A stretch of 64,000 nucleotides of DNA from Welwitschia mirabilis (GCA_051453625.1 JBOZIK010000001.1:285002441-285066440), one strand, 5' to 3'. Shown: positions 22,502 to 33,508, counted from the stretch's first letter. Numbers and translations are program-made. The notes: generated by a model not told the origin, from the sequence alone.

Positions 22502-23569
22502 TGTAATATAGAAATCCTACATTCCTACTTTTTATCCATCATCCTTTCACTTAATTAGCCTTTCTCCCTTTTATTTATTCTCTTATTTAAGTTTAATTTT
22601 TTTCAAGTTGTGAAATTAAAGCTTTGAATATGCGAATAATTTAGAAATCACAATATCTAAATTTGCCTTTCTATGAGATTTCTAGAAGCTTAGAAATTTA
22701 GGGTATTGGCTTGACAATGAATTTTAGAAATAATATTGACAACACAATAGCATAAGAAAATGAACCATTGGTGAGAGAATATATTTAATAGGAACCTGGA
22801 GCAAAGCTAGCGATCGCAAGAAACGCCTCCAGCATAGAAATACTGCCTTTTCGTTGTGTCTTCTTTTGATCTCTTGCACAATGTTTTATAGTCTGATCTG
22901 TATTTTTCCTTTGATGTTTCCTTTGTTGCTCCTCACTTCTGTGTTTTCTTGGTTGTCTCCTCTGATTTGCTTGCCATCTGACTATGGCAACACCGTTGGT
23001 CTCCCACTTAAGTTCTCTCTGGTGTCTTTTTGGTCGTGTGCCCTCTCTGTGATCCGTTGTCTCTCCTCTGCGTTCTTTTGCTGTGATGCTATTCCCCCCT
23101 CCTAGCGTGAATTATCTTCTTCTTCTCCTGGCCTCTTCTCTTCTGGTGTTCTCTGATGCCGCATCGCTCCTTCTTCCGCTACAGCTCCTTTGTGCCCTTC
23201 TGGCATTGTCCCTATGCTAGCCTTTGTCTGCCGTTTCTCCGATGTTCTCTCTCGCTGTTCTTTTTTCGCCTCTCTGTGATTGCGTCTTTTGATCCTCGTT
23301 TTCTGGTGCCTTGTGTTCTCCCTCTACTGATCCGTCGTTCTTCAATATGTTGCTCCTCTATTTCATTTTTGATGATGCGCCCTGTTTAGCGGCGGCGTCT
23401 CCTTTTATGCTTTGTCTATCTGCGTTTTTGCTTCCTCTTCAACGCTTTGCAAATGATTTACGTTTTCTTTGCGCGACGTCCGCCAATATATCTGTTTGGT
23501 TGCGATGCACCAACGAACGCTTCCTGAAAAGCTGAACAATGCTATGAGCCCGATTGTAATTTTTTATTC

Positions 23570-23788
23570 ATGTTAAAGTTTGGCTTAAGCACCATAGTCT
23601 CACAAAAGTCGCGGAATGAGAGAAGAACCCTTGCCACAATGGAGAGCGTACAGAAGAGAGATACTATTATGGCGATGAGAAGCATCCTATTCGACGATGT
23701 TGCAGAAATGGACATCAGCAGAGCCCTTTTCACGTCGAATGAGGACGTCAATCGCGCCATCAGCATGTACTTGCATTCGCTCACTTAG
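23570..23788 (+). pseudogene. Captured gene fragment, RAD5-like UBA-type segment (left arm)
   Basis: A 72-codon frame starting MLKFGLSTIV and ending RAISMYLHSLT before TAG. The C-terminal half (MRSILFDDVAEMDISRALF, then SNEDVNRAI) resembles, by my memory of the family, the N-terminal UBA-like segment of plant RAD5-type SNF2 repair helicases (R-S-V-V-G...MDI-RAL...N-D...AI). The local DNA is richer in CpG than its surroundings. There are no helicase or HIRAN domains and no long frame around it, so it is a fragment. The partner copy on the other arm keeps the same frame. Alternative: an unrelated UBA/CUE-like protein. Confidence 0.5.
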
Positions 23789-24646
23789 CTGATTTCCCTC
23801 CTCGGTCTTTNNNNNNNNNNNNNNNNNNNNNNNNNNNNNNNNNNNNNNNNNNNNNNNNNNNNNNNNNNNNNNNNNNNNNNNNNNNNNNNNNNNNNNNNNN
23901 NNNNNNNNNNNNNNNNNNNNNNNNNNNNNNNNNNNNNNNNNNNNNNNNNNNNNNNNNNNNNNNNNNNNNNNNNNNNNNNNNNNNNNNNNNNNNNNNNNNN
24001 NNNNNNNNNNNNNNNNNNNNNNNNNNNNNNNNNNNNNNNNNNNNNNNNNNNNNNNNNNNNNNNNNNNNNNNNNNNNNNNNNNNNNNNNNNNNNNNNNNNN
24101 NNNNNNNNNNNNNNNNNNNNNNNNNNNNNNNNNNNNNNNNNNNNNNNNNNNNNNNNNNNNNNNNNNNNNNNNNNNNNNNNNNNNNNNNNNNNNNNNNNNN
24201 NNNNNNNNNNNNNNNNNNNNNNNNNNNNNNNNNNNNNNNNNNNNNNNNNNNNNNNNNNNNNNNNNNNNNNNNNNNNNNNNNNNNNNNNNNNNNNNNNNNN
24301 NNNNNNNNNNNNNNNNNNNNNNNNNNNNNNNNNNNNNNNNNNNNNNNNNNNNNNNNNNNNNNNNNNNNNNNNNNNNNNNNNNNNNNNNNNNNNNNNNNNN
24401 NNNNNNNNNNNNNNNNNNNNNNNNNNNNNNNNNNNNNNNNNNNNNNNNNNNNNNNNNNNNNNNNNNNNNNNNNNNNNNNNNNNNNNNNNNNNNNNNNNNN
24501 NNNNNNNNNNNNNNNNCTGATTTCCCTCCTCGGTCTTTGTCTGCTCAAACATTCACTTGATAGTTTATCTACACCTGCTGCTTATAGTTTATCTACAAAC
24601 TATCAAGTGAATGTTTGAGCAGACAAAGACCGAGGAGGGAAATCAG

Positions 24647-24865
24647 CTAAGTGAGCGAATGCAAGTACATGCTGATGGCGCGATTGACATCGTCATTCGA
24701 CGTGAAAAGGAATCTGCTGATGTCCATTTCTGCAACATCATCACCTAGGACGCTTCTCATCGCCATAATCATATCTCTCTTTTGTATGCTCTCCACTGTG
24801 GCAACCGTTCTTCTGTCGTTCCGCAACTTCTGTGAGACTATGGCACTTAAGCCAAACTTTAATAT
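24647..24865 (-). pseudogene. Captured gene fragment, RAD5-like UBA-type segment (right arm)
   Basis: Inverted counterpart of 23570-23788. The frame is open over all 72 codons and ends in the same LHSLT-stop, but the ATG has become ATA. It reads MRSVLGDDVAEMDISRFLF, then SNDDVNRAI; RSVLG is closer to the RAD5 pattern than the left copy. Many differences between arms keep the amino acid similar (E/D, I/V), which could mean the duplication is old and the arms separated before decay, or just chance. Confidence 0.5.
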
Positions 24866-25665
24866 GAATAAAAATCAAAGTAGGGCTCAGAGCATCATTC
24901 AGCTTTTTAGGAAGTGTTCGCTGGTGCATCACAACCAAACAAATATATCGGCGGAGGTAGCGCAAAGAAAGCATAAATCATATGCAAAGTGTCGAACAGG
25001 AAGCAAAAATGCAGATAAACAAAGCATAAAAGGAGACAACGCCACTAAACAGGGCGCACATCAAGAAAAGAATAGAGGAGCAACGCATTGAAGAATGATG
25101 AATCAGTAGAGGGAGAACACAAGACACTAGAGAACGGGGATCAAAAGATGCGATCACAGAGAGGCAAAAAAAGAATAGCGAGATAGAACATCGGAGAAAT
25201 GGTAGATAGAGGCTAGCATAGGGACAAGGCCAGAAGAGCATAAAGGAGCCGCAACAATTTTAGAAATAAAAAAAATGCAATTTTTTATTCCATTCAAGTG
25301 AATATGTCTTCGAATTAAGAAAACATTATTTTCCTTTTTTCCTTTTTAAGGTTTGATTAATAATGACGTTTTCCCAAATTCTTTAGGTCTAGAAACATTA
25401 CCTTGACGCATTCTAATAATCTACTCTTGCGACTTTATTTCTTTATAAATGTCTTAGGGATAAAAAGTATGATATTCATTAATCGTCAAAGTTTTATTCG
25501 TCTATCACGCTTAAACTCAACTTTTGAATTATTCTTATAATCTCAAAAGGACATTAGGTAAAACCACAATCATCCAAGAATCAAAATTCATATAATGTTG
25601 AGAAAGCCTAATTAAGTGGAAGGATGATGGATAAAAAGTGGGAATGTAGAATTTCTATATTACAC

Positions 25666-27010
25666 AGGGCTAACCCACCTCCTCCATATATTGGCAACAA
25701 TCCCCTCAACTTTGTGGCATATAATGCCCTTCCTGCCTGAGCATGACAAGTTCTTACAAGCTTAGAGGCACCATTCTTCCTTTTCCCCTGAAAAGATAAC
25801 ATCGCCACTTTCACTAGAGTGCTTTGTTTCGTGGGTATCATGGATGACACTTATCAATTATTTCTCCTCTACCTTAGGGGAGAAGCTCAGCTTTGGTATT
25901 TGCAACTTTCTACCAATTCTATTAGCTCCAAGAATGAACTCATATAGGCCTTGCTTTAGCAATTTGAAAGACTGTGTACTAGTACTTTGCTACCATCGAG
26001 AAGGAGCATGCAACAATAGTTAAAGCATTGCACAACCATTTTCAAATCATCTATGATCGCCTTCATCTCTAAGACAAGCCATCTACTTTCTAGGTTATGG
26101 TTGTGTGCAAGTCGGCATTGGATGAAATGACTCATTTCTTCCTTGAACAAAGGCCCAATCTCAATAGCCTCTAGGATCTCATGAACGAGATCATTTGTTT
26201 GGAAAGACTAATCCTAGTTACCCCAAATGGCCATTCCAACCCTATTCATTTGAAACCCATCATCCCACCACCTCCCAAAATCACCCCTCTTCCTATCACC
26301 AATCCTTTCAACTTTGCCAATTCATGTCCTCTACAAGCTCGTCAACTCCTAGCTCCCATCGCACCTTGTACACCATTGTTCCTCTTGCCTCCTTTTCCCA
26401 CTGTTAGTTCTCAAGCCCCTTCTGAGGTTTCTTCCTCATCTTACCCACCATTGAACACTATCCTTATTGCTTAGAGTCAATTTTCTGATTTTGTGACGGT
26501 CACCTCTAATTCTAAAAGTGAAGGTTAGATTGAATCACTTGGATGGATGTTGAGGAGGCTTATTTAAGACATGAAGCAGGTAAAGATTTTGCAACAAGGA
26601 AGAGTTCAAGGTAAGAGAGAGACACCTGAGTGGATACTGAATTTCACTTGTGATCCAAGCAGCCACAAGGTCGGCTTTCGGAGGAAGATTCTAACATGGT
26701 GTCTTCTTATGATTTTTGCTCAGTTCATCATAATGCCAGCCACACTGGAAAGAACTGTCAGGACAATCTTCGTATGCAGGAGATCATGAGAGCTTCACAT
26801 GATTCTTTTGCCTTTTCTTCCCACCTAGAAGGAATGTACAATTTTGAGATCTTTGATTCACTAGGAGAAGTTGATGTTGTTTTGGCACCTTATGAGAGTA
26901 AGAATGAACCTATCCACCCTGTTAAAGACCTCTTAGCTCTCCAAACTTCTACTTACACCAGCAAGGCTAGGGTTGCAAATAAAGAAGTCATGGGATCAAG
27001 CCCCATCTGA
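25666..27010 (+). pseudogene. gag: Gypsy element G gag (degenerate)
   Basis: After the palindrome a Ty3/gypsy gag is recognisable: DDTYQLFLLYLRGEAQLWYL then LSTNSIS near 25840-25930, the usual gypsy pattern of L-x-G-x-A-x-x-W followed by L-P-x-N-S-I. A proline-rich frame follows (26181-26474, HLKPIIPPPPK). A region with SSYDFCSVHHNASHTGKNCQ near 26697-26760 matches the C-x-FH...GH-T-x-x-C region of plant gypsy gags. There are many stops and frame changes and no single long ORF. Confidence 0.65.
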
Positions 27011-27130
27011 ATGAAGAGAAAGAAAAGAAAGGTAAAAGGAAAAGAGGAGAAGCCCTTAAAAACTTGTATTCCTCTTAGTAAAAATCCCACACCTCCCAAT
27101 TAGAATGCTTTAAATAATTCTCCTTCCCTT

Positions 27131-27530
27131 TTGAGTAATGACAGATATCAAACACTTTCAACTACTGAAGGCGCTTCCAAGATAGTGAAAGAAGAGAAGA
27201 AGAAAGCCACTTTTGCTTATGAGGTTGTTGAAGAGATTAAGAAGTGTAAGGCAAGACTCTCCATTTTTGAAGTCACTCAGCTGAGTAAAGATCAGAAGAA
27301 GCTCTCCCAAGCATGCATGTCTAAAGACAGTTAGCGATCAGAGGATTGTCCTCTTAAGATGAATGTGGTTAAGCTGGAGGCTAAGGCCATTATTTTCATG
27401 GCAAAGAAAAAGGTTCCTCCTTTTCTCATCAGCATGCAGATGTTTGATAAGAATGTGCACAAGTGTCTCATTGATTCATAAGCCTTTGCCAACATTCTTC
27501 CTTTAGGAGGAGAAAAGCAAATAAATTGAC
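27131..27530 (+). pseudogene. pol: Gypsy element G protease region (degenerate)
   Basis: Frame 27131-27334 has YEVVEEIKKCKARLSIFEVT, matching the gypsy tether before protease (leaning K-x-x-A-x-[IL]-S-[IL]-x-E-L-L). About 100 bases later VPPFLISMQMF and CLIDS-stop-AFANILP match the gypsy protease pattern with D-S-G-A; the Gly codon is replaced by a stop. Known role: polyprotein cleavage. Inactive here. Confidence 0.65.
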
Positions 27531-28031
27531 TCTTGAAGAGTGCAGTGAGTTAGTGGTACAGCTGGATCAAATGAATGTTAAGGTGCAGGATATTCTAAAG
27601 GATGTTAAGGTGTAATGCCTTCAGAACCTCGATAATGAGATCCCTTGGTGGTTAACATTCTTGTAATATATGAAGCATTGATATGCAGAAGTTGGGCAAC
27701 TTGAGTGTTAGAGATCCCTTGGTGGTTAACATTCTTGCAATATACGAAGCATTGATATGCAGAAGTTGGGCAACTTCCCTCAATGCCTACATTTTCTTAA
27801 GACTATTCTCATATGTGGCTCCTTGGGAGAGGTGTTCCTAATCAGACTCACATAAAAATAGAGTCGTATTTCAAGAATAATGTCACTACTTATGGGGTAA
27901 AGAAGAATAATCTTGAACGTACTATCCGGGACTCAGGTCTGGGTACCTATTTTTGTGATATCACATAGATGACTGACGGTCAGATGCAAGAGGATGTTTC
28001 CCTTGTTTCTATTTCTTTTGATGAAACATGT
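27531..28031 (+). other. Gypsy element G, poorly conserved stretch with a local duplication
   Basis: I cannot assign a domain. A sequence of about 65 bases (GAGATCCCTTGGTGGTTAAC...GTTGGGCAACTT) occurs twice in tandem, near 27639-27703 and 27709-27776. Confidence 0.45.
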
Positions 28032-28300
28032 TTGTGCTTTTTGATGGACTCACCAATGTTGAAGGATGAGGAGCTAGTCTAGTGTTGCACTCACCAAGTG
28101 GACACGGTAGTTAGAGAGCTTTCATATTGGAGTTTCATGCTTCACATAATGCCATGAAGTATGAGGTTCTTGTTCAGGCCCAGAATTTAAGACTTTCTAT
28201 CAAGGTAAATAAGCCCCAAGTCTTTGGAGCTTTTGAGTTATTGATCAACCAAGTCGAGGGAGATTCCTAGACTCATAATCCTCTTTTCAAGGCTGACAAA
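28032..28300 (+). pseudogene. RNase H-like domain upstream of RT in gypsy element G
   Basis: One frame from 28040 (FDGLTNVEG, stop, GASLVLHSPSGHGS, stop, RAFILEFHASHNAMKYEVLV, then VFGAFELLINQVEGDS) fits the plant retroelement RNase H layout FDG...G-A-G...SPxG...LEF-x-x-x-N-N-x-A-E-Y-E...VFGDS-x-L-V-x-N-Q-V. The first Asp (FDG) is kept; the Glu in AEYE is Lys here and the Asp in GDS is Ala, so it is dead. It precedes the RT (32215 onward), opposite to the usual RT-RNase H order. Confidence 0.6.
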
Positions 28301-28631
28301 GCAAGATTGTTGGACCTTAGACCAATTTGAAGAATGATCCCTTTCCTAGATTCCTAGGAGGAGTTCACTTGCAGATAAGATTGCAGCTTCAACCATTGTT
28401 GGGGCACCAGTTGATAAGCCAGTAGTAAAAGGACTTCATGTTCTCCCTCTTTTAGAGAAGGTGTTTCCTGATAACATGAACAAGTTCCAAGTTTTTGAAG
28501 AAGATAGTTAGATTTTGAGGTTTCTGCAGAATCAGGAAGAGTTTGAAAAGCAGACAATTGATGAGGAGGAGGAATTAGGGAAGGATGAACATTTTACTAA
28601 AGATGGAGTTTTGCAGCTTTATAGTAACAAG
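28301..28631 (+). pseudogene. Gypsy element G linker before RT
   Basis: Frames include ASTIVGAPVDKPVVKGLHVL and KVFPDNMNKFQVFEEDS, then an acidic FEKQTIDEEEELGKDE. This is coding-like but not a domain I know. It ends at the hAT insertion; the last eight bases GTAACAAG (28624-28631) are the left target duplication. Confidence 0.5.
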
Positions 28632-28985
28632 CATACTTTCAAAATGTGGAATCATGACATAATCATTTTTCTCCCAGAAAGATGTAAATCGTTGTATATA
28701 CATATAATACTTTTAAATGGTATTTAAAGTTTTATTGCATTTTGAATAAGAAATAAGGCCTAAGAAAATATAAAGAAGTAAAAACTTTCAACAAAAAATC
28801 TCCTTCATTATCTATTTGTATATTTTATAGTCCGCACTCAACAATACATAGGAGTGAGATCATAGTGAAAATGGAATAAAGCCACAATGATGATTACATT
28901 ATATAAAGAGTACAAAGTACAACCTACAAAGCTACAAATCGCAATGCCATAAATTCCACAACCTAATGGAAATGAAGAGAATCAT

Positions 28986-31160
28986 AAATCAGTGATGTCC
29001 GAAGCCCTTTCCTCCACGAGGTCAAAGTTTAGCAATTTGGATTTGCCTAGCTTCTTCCTCTACAACCCTCTCAAGCTCCTCAATATCAATAATTGTAAGC
29101 TCTAGCTCCATGCCAAAAGATCTAACATTGTTGATGTAGTGATTAGGATGAGAAAGGCTACTACTAGATCCACGTTGCTCTGCCTCTACACCAGATGATG
29201 GTTATGACTTAGATAACCACTGTATGACACTTGATATCTTCTTTCCAACATCAATAAGATCAATCAATGCATCAAGATCAACATTCTCATTCTCAATCGG
29301 GGAAGGGCTTTTGGATCTAATTTTCAAATTGTAATATACATATATGAGGTTATCCAATCTGTGCATGGTCAACCTTGTACACTTTTTAGTGTAAATNNNN
29401 NNNNNNNNNNNNNNNNNNNNNNNNCACTAGAAGGTAGACTCAGAATCCTGATTGCAAGCTTCTTGAGATCAAGGGTGCTATTACCTCACTCCTCCCACCA
29501 TTGGGTTGCATAAAATGTTAAAGTAGGTTTACCATTCATTATAAAGTATGAAGTGCATACTACACACCATCAACATATTAATGATCAACTAATTAAATTA
29601 TTCAACATACCTGTTGATAAGTTGTATACCTTTCTATGTGCAATGGGTTTACTTAATAAAGCCCCTTCACCTGCAACAAATTTACGATGTTGCTCCCAAA
29701 GGATATCTTGTAGTTCCTCATTTGGAACTAAAGCTTTGACAAAGTATCAGAGAATCCAACCTTGACCTCCTCATCTGCATGAAAATCAACACCCCCCTTT
29801 GGATGAACAACACAAAGGTCGAAATAGTAAGCTAATGCATGCAATAGTCGGTGAAGTTGCCTATTCCACCATCTATCAATTAAGTCCCATAAAGACTTAT
29901 ATTTTCGTCTATTATTTTTCATAAAAATTTGCAATGGCCTCTTTAGCAAGATCCATTACCTCATAGAGCTTCCCCAATGGGCAATTGTCTCCATCAAGAA
30001 TGCAGAGAACATGGACAACATGGGGTCTAATAAATTTTTGGGTACTTTTTCATCAATTCTTCCCTAGCCTTTACAAACTTTGCTGCATCGTCTGTGATGA
30101 ATTGGACAACATTTTAAAATCCTACAAGATCCAATACTTCCTCAAATAAGGACATTAAATAATCATGCCTCTTGACATGATTAGAAGCATCTATAGAGCG
30201 TATAAATAATGTCCCTTTCAGCGATGAAACTAGGAAATTTATAAGTGTTCTTCATCTGTGTGTTGTCCATCCATCAGCCATGATACTGCAACCACATTTA
30301 TGCCATATGACCTATAACGAAAACATAATTTACATTTTACAATTAGTTACTTGTTAATGAGAAATATTAAACAATGCCTGAATCATTGAAATATGAAACT
30401 ATGAAAGTATAGATGTTTCATGTTTGTTTCTTAGTTCTTACCTTATTCTTTGCTAAAAGGCTTCAATATCCTTTACACAATCATCAAGTAAGTTGCCTTA
30501 CAATTGGTGTATTGTGGGAGCTTTGAATCCTTTTCTAGCAGTGACTACTACATGAAGCATCTCTTGATAAAGAGGGCTATTGGCAGCATTAAATGGTCTC
30601 GCACAAGAATAAACCATGTAGCAATCATCTTTCTAGCACACTCGTGTACATCCCTACCGCATATGCCCATTCTTTCTAATGAAGGTTGTGCTCCTAGTTT
30701 GCTATAAGAAGGAACAATACCTCTAGCTATGTTGAAAAGAGTAGGATAAGATACTTGAGATTATGGATCTTTGCCTGAATCTATTGGAGATGTGTTAGAA
30801 CCAGAAGCACAAGAAGCATTAGCAGTAGAACATCCCTTTGTATCAATACTACTAGCAAAATAGGACTGCACCCCAATGCAAGCTGATGACACAAAATGTT
30901 GAAATGAAGGCTTCTATTTTTGTTTTTTATTTGATTGTTCTTGTTCAACTTCCAAATTCCATGTTCGACATTTCTTTTAACTTTAGTTAGAGCATTTGGA
31001 TATGAGGAGATGCCCTCTCCTTTAATTCCTCCTAAATGGAATTTTAATCTTGACACATCACTATGACATTCTCTATTGCAAAAGACAGATATTGCTTTTT
31101 TTGAAGTTGAACCAGGCTTTGCTCACACCCAACCAAAGTCCTTTTGCCAGTTTGCTTCTA
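28986..31160 (-). pseudogene. hAT transposase (degenerate)
   Basis: Read leftward. BED-type zinc-finger remnant near 31080-30960 (SRLKFHLGGIKGEGISSYPN fits the H-x-x-x-x-x-H-L-x-x-I-K-G pattern). DUF659-like segment near 30560-30450 (ARKGFKAPTIHQL). Region near 30110-29960 with the N-x-A-K-F-V-K-A pattern. RNase H-fold remainder in 29949-29728: YKSLWDLIDRWWNRQLHRLLHA and ALAYYFD, typical of plant hATs. C-terminal dimerisation motif LDLKKLAIRILSLPS near 29490-29440, then LDNLIYVYYNLKIRS near 29365-29310. It has stops and frame changes throughout. Known role: cut-and-paste transposition in the nucleus. Not active. Confidence 0.75.
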
Positions 31161-31849
31161 TCATTAGAGCCTAAGGATGAAGGAAANNNNNNNNNNNNNN
31201 NNNNNNNNNNNNNNNNNNNNNNNNNNNNNNNNNNNNNNNNNNNNNNNNNNNNNNNNNNNNNNNNNNNNNNNNNNNNNNNNNNNNNNAAGGAAATAATCAA
31301 GAATCTGTTGAAAACAAAAGTAATAAACAAATTAGAAGCAAACAAGAATGTTTTCATTTCATTTAATGATTCTTTACAGATTCCACAATATAAGAGGGGG
31401 AAAAGAAATGAGTTGGTATTAAAAAACATTAGTAAGATTCTAATGCATTTCCATATTTATAATGTTGTAAAATAAGCAAAAAAAATTTCATATCTATAAA
31501 TTTGTAAGATAAACAAATGGTGTAATGGGGGCTCATGCTACCATGAAAATATAGTCATAAAGTAATATACTAATTTGCTACAATCGAAGAATAAAAAGAA
31601 CCCATCCTACAAATGAGAAAAACCATAATAAATGATAAGAACACAAGTCCCCTTTCCTAGATTTTAGTTTTTAAAAGTTCAGAAATGCACAAAAATTGAA
31701 ACTGATAAAGCAAAACCACGACCAAACCTTTTCCAAGTGAATAATAATCTTCGATTCAAGCAAATATGATAATTTCCCAGGCGCTTGAGAATCACGAGAG
31801 GCTTCCCCCCCTTTTTTTTGCATTTTCAAGGGTCTATTACACACCCATG

Positions 31850-32015
31850 ATTCAGATCCATTGAATCGCGGGAATCACGAGCCCAAGCGGTGCACCGAAA
31901 TCGCGATTTCGACGACTGGAATCGCAATTCCCAGAAAAACCCACTTCCAGGGTAACTCAGATCAAGTTTTCAGGAATTGTGATTCCAGGTCGCTAGAATC
32001 GCAATTCTGATCCAC
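31850..32015. repeat. Subterminal GAATCGCAATTC-type motifs of the hAT element
   Basis: Within about 165 bases near the right end are GAATCGCGGGAATC, GAAATCGCGATTTC, GGAATCGCAATTCC, GGAATTGTGATTCC and GAATCGCAATTC, all near-palindromic. hAT transposases bind short subterminal repeats (known family trait); binding here is inference. The left end has only GGAATCATGAC (28649-28659). Confidence 0.6.
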
Positions 32016-32194
32016 ATTTTAATTCTATGGTCACAGGATCCCTATTGGTTTCATAAAGTTGGAAAAGTCCTTTGATACAGAGTGAGATCTAGCTTTCTTG
32101 ATGAATGCACAAAAGAAGAGAAAGAAGAAGAAAAACTAGGTTCATCTTAAGAGCCCAAGTTCATATAGATAGGAAAAGTTTATTCATGTTTAGA

Positions 32195-33480
32195 GAGGCA
32201 AGCCATCATCTCTCTTTGTCATGAGTTCAGGGATGTGGTTAGGTGGGCATATGAAGACCTGAAGGGATTTGATCCCACCATCCTCACTTACACCATTCTG
32301 CTCAAGAAAGGCACCAAGCCTTACTGCTAGAGGTAAAGGAGGATCAATCCTATTTTAAGCCACTGATCAAAAAAAAAGCAGACAAGCTGTTACGAGCAGG
32401 TATCAGTTAGACACACCACTTGGGTGGAAAATGTGGTTCCAACTAGGAAGAAGAGTGGAGAGATTCATCTTCATGTGGATTTTCGGAATCTAAACAAGGT
32501 TTCGATCGAGGACTTTTACTCCACAATGACCATTGATGAAACCTTGGAGAAGGTAGCTAATGCTAAGATCTTCTCTTTCCTAGATGGTTTTCTTTGGTTT
32601 AATTAGGTTTAGGTTGCTACACCCAATCGAATCAAGATAGCCTTCACCACCAAGTGGTGCACCTATGCTTAACAAGAGAATAAGCCACTTTTGAGAGGGA
32701 TATGGAACACATGGTAGTGGGAGTCATAGGTAAGTGTGTAGTTTTCTATTTAGATGATATCACAGTTTATTCAAACAAGCATTCAGATCAGTTGCAGATC
32801 TATGGAAGATGTTCATCCATTTAAGAAAGTATCAATTCTGCCTCAACCTAAAAAACAGTATCGTTGTAGTCTCTTTTAGTAAAGTCCTATGATATCTTGT
32901 ATCAAATCAAGGAATGGGAGTACACTTAGAATGAGTTCAAGTTATTCAGAAGATCCCATTGCCAACTTCCCTTAAGAAGTTTTGCTCACTCTTAGGGAAG
33001 ATCAGTTTTGTGAGAAGGCTTACTATTGGTTTTGCAATGATAATAGCACCTGTCATGGCACTCTTAAAGAAAGATGCAACCTTTATCTAGTCTCTTGAAG
33101 GAAAGAAGGTGTTTAAGTTCATATAGAAGAAAATGGCTACTTCCCCTCGTTTGGTGATTCTACTAAGGAGTTTTTTAAATAAGTGAGAGGTTCATAGACA
33201 TAGAGCTGTCATATTAGTATTTAGAGAATCAAGCCTTTGCATTGATCAAAGCTTTAAAGAGGTTCCAACACCACATCTTGTGAGCTAAGGTTTAGGTTGT
33301 TTTCATAGAACCACTAGTCAAGGCCCTTCTAGAAGAGTGGAATGCTAGTTTGAAAGGAGCTAACTGGATTTCGAAGTTGCAAGAGTATAACATTCAACTT
33401 GCTCTTGCAAAGTTTGTTAGAGGGATGAGCTTGGCCAAGAATATTCTAGTAGCACATTCTAAGAAAACCTAAGTCACAGA
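32195..33480 (+). pseudogene. pol: Gypsy element G reverse transcriptase (degenerate)
   Basis: Frame from 32205: FRDVVRWAYEDLKGFDPTIL and TILLKKGTKPY fit the gypsy RT entry. 32424-32606 has ENVVPTRKKSGEIHLHVDFR and NLNKVSIEDFYSTMT and FSFLDGF, matching the V-x-K-x-G-x-x-R-x-C-x-D-[FY]-R-x-L-N core. The catalytic site VVFYLDDITVYS is intact near 32736-32771. Later sequence (32780-33480) has RT thumb/RNase H-like remnants broken by many stops. Not functional. Confidence 0.75.
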
Positions 33481-33508
33481 GACCTTCCTCTTTCCAATCA
33501 TCTCCACT

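Larger units (their letters stand above)
22502..25664. mobile_element. Long palindromic element carrying an inverted gene fragment
   Basis: Both ends read TGTAATATAGAAAT...CTACATTCC inward, so about 65 outer bases are inverted repeats; the inner arms (about 23160-23810 and 24597-25250) are also inverted repeats of about 650 bases. Between them the left arm has extra DNA. The centre is a near-perfect 50-base stem (24517-24566 with 24597-24646) around a 30-base loop. Flanking five-mers TAGGG (22497-22501) and CAGGG (25665-25669) resemble a target duplication. The N gap 23811-24516 has the same 22 bases on each side, so the hairpin is probably continuous. Class unknown: foldback-like, or a rearranged element with TG...CA ends. 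Confidence 0.75.
28632..32029 (-). mobile_element. hAT DNA transposon (transposase on minus strand)
   Basis: Interrupts the gypsy coding region. Ends: left CATACTTTCAAAATGTGG and right (inward) CATAGAATTAAAATGTGG, an imperfect 18-base terminal inverted repeat. Flanks GTAACAAG and GTCACAGG agree at 6 of 8 positions, the target length expected for hAT. The interior encodes a hAT transposase on the minus strand. Gaps at 29397-29424 and 31187-31286. Confidence 0.75.

Noticed and set aside
22854-23535. Three overlapping plus-strand frames in the palindrome's left arm
   Set aside because: Cys/Ser/Phe/Leu-rich, in different frames, and not kept in the opposite arm, unlike the 72-codon frame at 23570.
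23542-23784. Minus-strand frame beginning MSECKYMLMARLTSSF, also found at 24651-25091
   Set aside because: Antisense shadow of the RAD5-like fragment; it is shared only because the arms are inverted copies.
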